Shown: positions 25,258-31,554 of the stretch, one piece after another
Layout of the letters: each line of letters starts with the position of its first letter
Numbering within the stretch: position 1 is the stretch's first letter
Source: Verrucomicrobiia bacterium
GTDB taxonomy: Bacteria; Verrucomicrobiota; Verrucomicrobiia; Limisphaerales; CAIMTB01
Assembly (NCBI GenBank): GCA_019634625.1
Contig: JAHCBA010000011.1
Span: forward strand, 62,001-126,000
Direction of reading: 5' to 3'
DNA: 64,000 nt
Program-made: the position numbers and the translations under genes
Notes under the pieces: model-generated
Databases searched by the model: none
Seen by the model: only the letters and a program-made list of their open reading frames with translations
What the model was told of the DNA's origin: nothing

Positions 25258-27108
25258 TCACTTCGTGCCTTCCGTTCGGAGAGACGCCCGGCGCCCGGTC
25301 ACCTGGGCCCAGGCCACCACCGACCAGCCCAGCGCCAGGGGGAGCTGCACCGCGCTGAACGCCAGCCACGGGAACCAGATCTGCGTCACCCATACGCTGG
25401 TCATGGCCAGCAGGCCCACCACAGTGCCCGCCCCCACCGCCAGGATCAAGGCGGGCAATGGACGCAGGAAACACAGCCCGAACCCCGCCACCCCGCCCAG
25501 CACCGTCACCAGGCTGAGCTGCATCCACGGCGTTGGCAGCCGCAGCCAGTCGCCCCGCATCCGGTTCAGGGTGGCCGTGGCCACAATCTCCACCCCGGCC
25601 GATCGCCGCTCGCTCTTCGAGAACCGGTTGTACGGCGTCAGAAAATCGTCCGTCCCCTTCCCGCCCGTGAACGGCAGGTCATACACCGCCCCCACGAACA
25701 CGACGCGGTTCGAGAGACTCGTCGGGTCGATCCGCCCTCCCAAGACGGCGGAATACGGGTGCGACGGCACCGTTCCCGCCGGCCCGTAGTAGTTCAGCCA
25801 CGGGTTCCGCGGGGCCACGCCGCCCCGCTCCCCGAGCACCTGCATCACCGCGCTCGAAAGAGATTCCTTCAGCTCGACCTCCCGCCCTGGACGCCGAATC
25901 GTCCGGTCGGCCCCGGCCCGTTCGACCAAACCCCAGACCGCCACCTCCTCGATTTCCGGGATCGGGCCCTGGGTCCGGTGCCCCAGAAAAATCTCAGGCC
26001 GTTCCTCCGCCTGAAGCACCCCCGCGACCACCACCTTTCCGAAGCGCTTCGCCGCCTCGATGAACGCCTGGTCCTGCCCGGGATCCTCCGCCGGAAGATC
26101 AAACAACACGTCGAACACCACACACCGCGCCCCCATCTCCGCCAGGCGATCAATCAGCGCCGCATGCACCCGGCGGTCCCATTGCTGCAACCAGGGCTGC
26201 CCCAGCTCGTCGTGCGATTCCGAATCCATCCGCACAATCGCCGCCTCCGTCGGCACCTCGGTCTTCCGAAACAGGTAACCCCAGTCGTAACTCGCCTCCA
26301 CGATCCCGGGCACCATCACGCCCGCCCATCCCACCAACACCGAGACCGCCGCCCCAATCCACGCCAGACGCCGGCTCACCCGCCGTCCCACCAGCCACCT
26401 CCGCCAGCCCGTCGCCTCCTCCTCCTCCGGCTCCTCCGCCACCGCCACCCGCTTGACCTTGTCCGAATCGGCCGGCGCCTCGAGCGGCGCCCGGCCGGGA
26501 TCGGTGACCTCACAGATCTCGATCGGTTCGGCCACCCCCTTCAACTGATAGTGGCCATGGCTCGCCCACTCGACCCGGTCCACCTGCGGAATCGGCGTCC
26601 CCTTCAAACCCGCCCGCGCGTTCTCGAAGGCGAACCGCGTCAACAGCACCTGACCCCCCTGCGCCAGCGACATCACCCGGGCGCACTTGTCCACCTCCAG
26701 CCCGTGCAGATCATGGATTCCCCCCTGCGCGTTGGCCTCGACCGTCACCTCCCCCGCATGCACCCCGACCCGGTCCTGCACCGGGCGTCCCGCCTCCCGG
26801 TTCCACGCGTGCAGTCTGGCCTGAAGCCGGAGCGAGAAGGCCACCGCATCCGAAGGACGCCGGAACGCCAGGAAGAAGGAATCCCCCGAGGTGCTCACCT
26901 CCAGCCCGCCCTGATACTCCCGCAACAGGTCCCGGACCAGCCGGTGATGCTCCAGGATCAGCCGCAACGCCTCGCTGTTCCCCAACTCCTCCTTCAGCCG
27001 CGTGGAACCGACCAGATCGGTAAAGACCAGCGTCATCACCTCCTGCCGCTCGGGGCCGTGCGAGGTGTTGGTCGGATCGGGTTCGGGAACCTGGGGGGGC
27101 CGGCTCAT
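25258..27108 (-). CDS. Adenylate/guanylate cyclase domain followed by CHASE2 sensor
   Basis: 616 aa from ATG 27108 (GTG 27126 possible). Residues about 22-190 are a class III nucleotide cyclase: TLVFTDLVGSTRL with the first metal Asp, STSGDSFFLAF with the second, VGVHAGEV, and DLHGLEVDKCARV where the usual Asn is Asp. The substrate-selecting Lys is Ser, so ATP or GTP specificity cannot be predicted and activity may be weak. An acidic linker (EEPEEEEATG) and a membrane helix (WIGAAVSVLVGWAGVMV) precede an extracytoplasmic CHASE2 domain (about 265-510: AIVRMDSESHDELGQPWLQQWDRR, GARCVVFDVLFDLP, NYYGPAGT, VVFVGAVYDL) and three C-terminal membrane helices. The usual order is CHASE2 first, cyclase last. 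First gene of the four-gene block. Confidence 0.88.
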   Translation of the reverse strand: MSRPPQVPEPDPTNTSHGPERQEVMTLVFTDLVGSTRLKEELGNSEALRLILEHHRLVRDLLREYQGGLEVSTSGDSFFLAFRRPSDAVAFSLRLQARLHAWNREAGRPVQDRVGVHAGEVTVEANAQGGIHDLHGLEVDKCARVMSLAQGGQVLLTRFAFENARAGLKGTPIPQVDRVEWASHGHYQLKGVAEPIEICEVTDPGRAPLEAPADSDKVKRVAVAEEPEEEEATGWRRWLVGRRVSRRLAWIGAAVSVLVGWAGVMVPGIVEASYDWGYLFRKTEVPTEAAIVRMDSESHDELGQPWLQQWDRRVHAALIDRLAEMGARCVVFDVLFDLPAEDPGQDQAFIEAAKRFGKVVVAGVLQAEERPEIFLGHRTQGPIPEIEEVAVWGLVERAGADRTIRRPGREVELKESLSSAVMQVLGERGGVAPRNPWLNYYGPAGTVPSHPYSAVLGGRIDPTSLSNRVVFVGAVYDLPFTGGKGTDDFLTPYNRFSKSERRSAGVEIVATATLNRMRGDWLRLPTPWMQLSLVTVLGGVAGFGLCFLRPLPALILAVGAGTVVGLLAMTSVWVTQIWFPWLAFSAVQLPLALGWSVVAWAQVTGRRASLRTEGTK

Positions 27109-27433
27109 GTCCGGTCGAACGAGCACGCTGCCGTCAGGAACAATTCCCGCCGCGCCGCTCCGTCACTGCCCTAAACCCTCGCGGTGTCGTCGCCGATTAC
27201 GCAAGCGCCCATTTCCAGGTTGGCCCGATCAGGGGTCCGCATTCGGAGGGCCGAGTTCCACGAGGCCGCAAACGAGTGGTGCATCGGGATGAGGACATCA
27301 TCTCACGCGAAGACGCCAGGACGCAAAGTGGACGCCTGAGGAGATGGAATGGGGCATCGCCACTCCCCATTCCCCACTCCCCATTCCCCCCGGCTTGAGC
27401 CCCTCCTTCCGCATCGGCAGGGTGAGCCCCTCG
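27109..27433. other. Divergent intergenic region with repeats
   Basis: 325 bp between the cyclase and glycosyltransferase genes. It holds a half copy of the 74-bp palindrome (27242-27296), three degenerate octamers ACGCGAAG/ACGCCAGG/ACGCAAAG (27305-27328), an inverted GAATGGGG/CCCCATTC pair, and two 14-mers ACTCCCCATTCCCC (27362-27389). No promoter could be assigned. Confidence 0.7.
27242..27296 (-). repeat. Half copy of the 74-bp palindromic repeat
   Basis: TTCGGAGGGCCGAGTTCCAC then GAGGCCGCAAACGAGTGG and a short ATGAGGACATC; the far arm is lost. Confidence 0.75.
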
Positions 27434-28459
27434 ATGCCTTCGGAGACCTCCGGGATCAGTGTGCTGGTCTGCGCCCACAATGCCGCCGCGCGCCTGCCCG
27501 CGACATTGCGGCATCTCGCCGCGCAACAGACCCCGCCCGGATTGCCCTGGGAGGTGCTCGTCATCGACAACGCATCCACCGACGACACCGCCGCAACCGC
27601 CCGGAGCGGCTGGCCCCCGGGGGCCCCGGCCCGGTTGCGGGTGGTGACGGAGCCGAACCCAGGCCTGCGACGGGCCCGGGAATGCGGGCTGCGTGAATCC
27701 TGCTGGCCACTGGTGGCCTTCATCGACGACGACAATTGGCTTGCCCCGGATTACCTCGAGCGGGCGGCACGCCTCATGACGGACCATCCCGAGGTGGCCG
27801 CCTGCGGAGGCCGGTCGGAAGCCGTCTGCGAGGTCCCGCCCCCGGACTGGTTCCCGAGGCATGCCCATGCCTACGCCGTCGGTCCGCAGGGCGGAGGGGG
27901 GCCGGACGAACCCGGCCCACGTTCCCAACTCTGGGGTGCGGGTCTGGTCCTCCGCCGGTCCGCCCTCGAAACGCTTCGCGAGGGCGGTTTCCAACCCCTG
28001 TCGATGGGGCGCACCCTGGGCCGGCTGGAGGCAGGCGAAGACACCGAACTCTGCCTGGCCCTCCGGCTGGCCGGCTGGCAATTGTGGTACGATCCCGGTC
28101 TGCGCCTCGACCATTGGATTCCGCGGTCCCGCCTCGAATGGACCTACCTGCGCCGGCTCAACCGGGGATTCGGCGCCACCTTCCTCGATCCGTACTGGCA
28201 CGAACTCGACCCGAAATGGCGTGGCGTGCCCGCGTGGCGCCGGACCTGGCTCATGGCGGTGCTGCGCGAACTCCGGATCCTGCCGCGCTGGATGGCCCAT
28301 TGGCCCCGGACCTGGCGGCGTCGCGGGGGGGAAGGCGACCCGCGCATCCTCGAGGTGGAACAGGCTCTCGGGCGCTGGGCGGTTCTGGCCCGGACGGCGG
28401 GCACCTTCGATGACCATTGCCGCGCCATCCGCCACGCTCCATGGCGACGGCATCATTGA
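27434..28459 (+). CDS. Family 2 glycosyltransferase
   Basis: 341 aa from ATG 27434; GTG 27422 is possible. GT-A fold: SVLVCAHNAAARLPATLRHL (nucleotide site), VIDNASTDDTAATA, NPGLRRARECGL, FIDDDNW (metal-binding Asp cluster, about residue 100), WGAGLVLRRSALE, GEDTELCLALRLAGW (acceptor/base motif) and a basic C-terminus with no clear membrane helices. It would add a sugar from a nucleotide donor in the cytosol. The next two genes overlap it and each other, so the three form one operon making and adding a nucleotide-activated sugar. Acceptor unknown. Confidence 0.88.
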   Translation: MPSETSGISVLVCAHNAAARLPATLRHLAAQQTPPGLPWEVLVIDNASTDDTAATARSGWPPGAPARLRVVTEPNPGLRRARECGLRESCWPLVAFIDDDNWLAPDYLERAARLMTDHPEVAACGGRSEAVCEVPPPDWFPRHAHAYAVGPQGGGGPDEPGPRSQLWGAGLVLRRSALETLREGGFQPLSMGRTLGRLEAGEDTELCLALRLAGWQLWYDPGLRLDHWIPRSRLEWTYLRRLNRGFGATFLDPYWHELDPKWRGVPAWRRTWLMAVLRELRILPRWMAHWPRTWRRRGGEGDPRILEVEQALGRWAVLARTAGTFDDHCRAIRHAPWRRHH

Positions 28460-29184
28460 CCTCCGCGCCCGGCAGGGCTGCAATCGGCGGTGTGGAGGAC
28501 CTGACGGCAATACTTCTGTGCGGGGGCAAGGGAGAACGCCTGCGGCCCCTGACCGAGAATTGCCCGAAACCCCTGGTCCCGCTCGCCGGCAAGCCCATCC
28601 TCCAGCACCTGATCGAGTCCCTCCGCGCCGGCGGCATCGAACGTTTCGTCTTCTGCGTCGGGTACCGCGCGGAAATGATCCGGACCTTTCTCGCCGCCCA
28701 GTTCCCGGAGTCCGTGGGAATCCGGGTGGTGGACTCGGGTGACGCCAGCATGACCGACCGGTTGCTGGACGCGCAGCCCCACGTGCCAGGCCGGGCGCTG
28801 GTGTGTTACGGCGACACCCTGGCCAACGTGGACCTTTCCGCCCTCCTCGACGCCCATCGCCGCCGGAACGCCCTCGCCACGCTCGCCACGTTTCCATTCG
28901 AGAGCCCGTACGGGGTCGTGGACACCGATGACGACGGGCGGATCGACCGCTTTCGCGAGAAACCCGTCCTCCCCTACTGGATCAACATTGGCTACCTCGT
29001 CCTCGAACCCGCCGCCTGGCACCCGCTCGAACGCGGCTCCGACATGCCCGCCTTCCTGGCCCGCCTCGCTGCCACCGGCCGCCTGTACGCCCACCGGCAC
29101 GAAGGCCGCCACCTGACCGTCAACACCGAACAGGACCGCGCCCTCGCCGAACGGCAGCTCGCCCGGATGATCACCGTCCCATGA
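28441..29184 (+). CDS. Sugar-1-phosphate nucleotidyltransferase
   Basis: 247 aa from ATG 28441, overlapping the glycosyltransferase by 19 bp; GTG 28492 would give a start closer to the family norm (VEDLTAILLCGGKGERL). NTP-transferase fold with GGKGERLRPLTENCPKPLVP (NTP binding), CYGDTLANVD (metal Asp), GVVDTDDDGRIDRFREKP and WINIGYLVLEP (sugar site), as in glucose-1-phosphate cytidylyl- and heptose-1-phosphate guanylyltransferases. It lacks the C-terminal left-handed helix of glucose-1-phosphate adenylyltransferases. Stop and next start overlap (ATGA at 29181). Base and sugar specificity are not decided by sequence alone. Confidence 0.87.
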   Translation: MATASLTSAPGRAAIGGVEDLTAILLCGGKGERLRPLTENCPKPLVPLAGKPILQHLIESLRAGGIERFVFCVGYRAEMIRTFLAAQFPESVGIRVVDSGDASMTDRLLDAQPHVPGRALVCYGDTLANVDLSALLDAHRRRNALATLATFPFESPYGVVDTDDDGRIDRFREKPVLPYWINIGYLVLEPAAWHPLERGSDMPAFLARLAATGRLYAHRHEGRHLTVNTEQDRALAERQLARMITVP

Positions 29185-30128
29185 ACCCCTCCCTCCACGG
29201 CCGCCGCGTCGTCATCACCGGCGGCTCCGGCTTCATCCCCAGCCACCTCGCGCGCCGCTGCCTCGACGACGGCGCCCGCGTGGCCGTCACCGTGCGCTAC
29301 GGCAATGTCGTGAAGAACGAGCGTCTCCGCGCCTGGTGGGACGACCTCGATATCATCGAGGCCGATCTCCGCAATCGCGGCGCCCTCGAACAGGTCCGGC
29401 AGTGGAAACCCGACATCCTCTTCCATCTCGCCGCCTACAACCACGTCGGACAGAGCTTCACCCAGGTCGAGGAGTGCTTCGACGTCAACGCCAAGGGCAC
29501 CGCCAATGTCCTCGACACCTGCGGGCCCGTGGACCGCTTCGTGTACATGTCCACGTCCGAGGTGTACGGCCATCAGACCGCCGTGCCGTTTGTCGAGAAG
29601 ATGACGCCCGACCCGCTGTCGCCCTACGCCATCACCAAGTACGCCGGCGAACTCTATTGCCGCATGAAACAGCGCGTCGCCGGCAGCTTCCCCATCGTCA
29701 TCGTCCGCCCCTTCAACGTCTTCGGACCCTCCCAGAGCAGCAAGGCCGTCATCCCGGAACTCATCGACCAATGCCTGCGCGGGATTCCCGTCCGGACCAC
29801 CCGCGGCGAACAGACCCGCGAATTCAATTACGTCACCGACATCGTGGACGGCCTGGTTCGCGCCGCCCTCCATCCCCACCCGATCGAAGGTCCTCTCAAC
29901 CTTGCCACCGGCGTTGAAGTCCCCATCCGCGATCTCGTGATGCTGATTGCCGAACTGACCGGCACCACCTCGCCGATCGAGATCGGGGCCCTGCCCTACC
30001 GGCCCACCGAAATCTGGCGGATGGTCGCCGATGCCGGACGTGCCCGCGCCCTGCTCGGATGGGAACCCAAGGTGCCGCTCCGCGAAGGATTGAGCCGGAC
30101 CATCGAATGGTTCCGCTCCGAAAGGTGA
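29181..30128 (+). CDS. NAD-dependent sugar epimerase/dehydratase (SDR)
   Basis: 315 aa. Extended SDR: Rossmann loop TGGSGFIPSHLARR near residue 14, ILFHLAAYNHV, catalytic STSEVYG and YAITKYAGE (Tyr-x3-Lys), and the substrate region RPFNVFGPSQSSKAVIPELI and REFNYVTDIVDGL. The third glycine of GxxGxxG is replaced by proline, which is unusual and may alter cofactor binding. The closest relatives by motif are GDP-mannose/CDP-glucose 4,6-dehydratase-like and UDP-glucose 4-epimerase-like enzymes. Translationally coupled to the nucleotidyltransferase. The operon probably supplies a modified nucleotide sugar for envelope glycans. Confidence 0.87.
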   Translation: MNPSLHGRRVVITGGSGFIPSHLARRCLDDGARVAVTVRYGNVVKNERLRAWWDDLDIIEADLRNRGALEQVRQWKPDILFHLAAYNHVGQSFTQVEECFDVNAKGTANVLDTCGPVDRFVYMSTSEVYGHQTAVPFVEKMTPDPLSPYAITKYAGELYCRMKQRVAGSFPIVIVRPFNVFGPSQSSKAVIPELIDQCLRGIPVRTTRGEQTREFNYVTDIVDGLVRAALHPHPIEGPLNLATGVEVPIRDLVMLIAELTGTTSPIEIGALPYRPTEIWRMVADAGRARALLGWEPKVPLREGLSRTIEWFRSER

Positions 30129-30140
30129 AGCCAGGGCTCT

Positions 30141-30497
30141 TCAACCACCCGAAACAACCTTCACCGCGCCATGGTCGTCGCAGTGGTCGCCGTGGGGGTG
30201 ATGGAGATGGCCGTCCACCAGGTAGTCCACATGATCCCCGTGCGGCACCGCCGGGTGACCGCAGCCCGGCCCGTGGACATGGCCCTTTTCGTGCCCGGCG
30301 CACTGGTGATCGGGAGTGCACCGGTCGGGATGCTGGGCGTCCACCTCGATGACGTGTTCATCGACGTGCCCCTGGTGGGGATGATGGAGATGCCCATCGT
30401 GGAGATAATCGACGTGTCCGGCGTGTTCGACGGCGACGTGGCCGCAGTGGGGTCCGTGCTGGTGGGCGTGGTCAGGGTGAATCTTGCAGTCGCTCAT
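30141..30497 (-). CDS. Histidine-rich metal-binding protein with internal duplication
   Basis: 118 aa, ATG 30497 with GGAG 9 bases upstream. More than a quarter of residues are histidine. Two ~40-residue repeats align: HGPHCGHVAVEHAGHVDYLH and HGPGCGHPAVPHGDHVDYLV, each followed by DGHLHHPH and a further His/Asp pair. Cys residues sit in CGH motifs. There is no signal peptide or membrane segment, so it is probably a cytosolic Zn2+/Ni2+/Cu+ store or chaperone; that is inference from composition. Similar DYLxDGHLH proteins occur in many bacteria, but I cannot name a characterised one. Convergent with the SDR gene, 12 bp apart. Confidence 0.85.
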   Translation of the reverse strand: MSDCKIHPDHAHQHGPHCGHVAVEHAGHVDYLHDGHLHHPHQGHVDEHVIEVDAQHPDRCTPDHQCAGHEKGHVHGPGCGHPAVPHGDHVDYLVDGHLHHPHGDHCDDHGAVKVVSGG

Positions 30498-30628
30498 GGT
30501 CGGTTGCTCCGTTGTCCGGTTGGGAATGCCTCCCGGGATTCCGCAGCAGGCTAGCACGGTGCACCTGTCGGTCCAAGGGCACATCGGCCATGGCCAATCA
30601 CGACCCGTGCATCCCTGAGTCGTGGGGA

Positions 30629-30762
30629 GTGGTGCAATGGCTTGAGGACTCGCGGAGCTCGTCCCTCCGAAGGGTGGAGCTGGGGTGTGAAATCGGAGGG
30701 CCGAGTTCCAGGAGGCCGCGAGCGAGCGGTGCGATGGATTGCGGACTCCCGGAGCTCAACCT
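30629..30762 (-). repeat. Paired copies of the 74-bp palindromic repeat
   Basis: A right half (30629-30670, ending GAGCTCGTCCCTCCGA), a 22-bp spacer, then a nearly full copy (30693-30762, starting TCGGAGGGCCGAGTTCC). The conserved flank GCATCCCTGAGTCGTGGGG lies just before, at 30609. The PEP-CTERM gene stop codon (30756-30758) falls inside the second copy. With the start region of the His-rich gene this covers the 258-bp gap 30498-30755. Confidence 0.8.
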
Positions 30763-31526
30763 ACCGGTTCGCGCCGTGTCCCAGTCCGACGACGCAGGAC
30801 CGCCATCGCAAGGAGCGCCATTCCGGCCAGGGACACCAGGGTGCGAGGTTCGGGAACGGCGACTCCCGTGACGTGCAGGCTCCAGGCATCCAGGGTGCCC
30901 ACACCTCCCGGCGAAAGGTCCGCAACGAACAGGGTCCAGGCACCGCCGGACGCGAGTCCGACGAAGGAGGCGAGGAGGGCGTCCCGGGGTTCGGTGCCAA
31001 CCACCGACAGGGGACTGGTGGCGCGGGCATCCGGCTGCCACAGGCCGGTGAGAGCGCCCCCGGCCGGGTCGCTGACCGATTGGTAGAAGTGGATGTCGCC
31101 GTTTGCGGCGTCGTCGGCGAAGGAGACCTGAAAGCCCGAATCCAGGTAGCCGAGGCTGGCGAGGCCCGTGTTCGAGGTGCGGCCAGGGCGGTTCAGCAAT
31201 ACGGCGAAACCCGTGTCGTGTTGCAGGTAGGCATAGAAGTCGCCGGTGAACCCGCCCGTGATCTCGAGTTCAACCGACACCCCGGTGATATCGGCGATGG
31301 TGGCGGGAAACTGGATCGTGTGGGAGATGCCGACCAGCGAGCCGTCGGGGACCGCAAGGCCCGGGGTGTACGACTGGGATTCGAGGATGACCTGGGCGCA
31401 GAGGGCGATCGGGAGAAGAAGCCCGGCCGCCAGCGCGGCAGACGACCAGGTCCGCCGGGGCACAGCGGACACGCGGTAGGACGGGCTTTCGGCAGGCCTG
31501 GGATAATGGGAGGCGGGCGCGTTCAT
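30756..31526 (-). CDS. PEP-CTERM sorted exported protein with P-domain-like fold
   Basis: 256 aa from ATG 31526. A signal peptide (SSAALAAGLLLPIALCAQ) and a textbook PEP-CTERM tail (VPEPRTLVSLAGMALLAMAVLRRR) mark it for exosortase cleavage and surface delivery. The middle looks like a proprotein-convertase P-domain beta sandwich: SHTIQFPATIADITGVSVEL, GDFYAYLQHDTGFAVLLNRPG, GTLDAWSLHVTG. The exosortase is not in the window. The last codons and the stop lie inside a 74-bp repeat copy, so the terminal REPVG may be a repeat-derived extension beyond the RRR. No ribosome site is visible. Confidence 0.9.
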   Translation of the reverse strand: MNAPASHYPRPAESPSYRVSAVPRRTWSSAALAAGLLLPIALCAQVILESQSYTPGLAVPDGSLVGISHTIQFPATIADITGVSVELEITGGFTGDFYAYLQHDTGFAVLLNRPGRTSNTGLASLGYLDSGFQVSFADDAANGDIHFYQSVSDPAGGALTGLWQPDARATSPLSVVGTEPRDALLASFVGLASGGAWTLFVADLSPGGVGTLDAWSLHVTGVAVPEPRTLVSLAGMALLAMAVLRRRTGTRREPVG

Positions 31527-31554
31527 GGCGAGGGGCGGCAGGGGGTAAGTCGGT

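Noticed and set aside
21200-25789. A very long plus-strand open frame (about 1500 codons) opposite the barrel and cyclase genes.
   Set aside because: Pro/Arg/Gly-rich with no domain; it is the antisense shadow of the FecR-TPR-barrel gene in GC-rich DNA.
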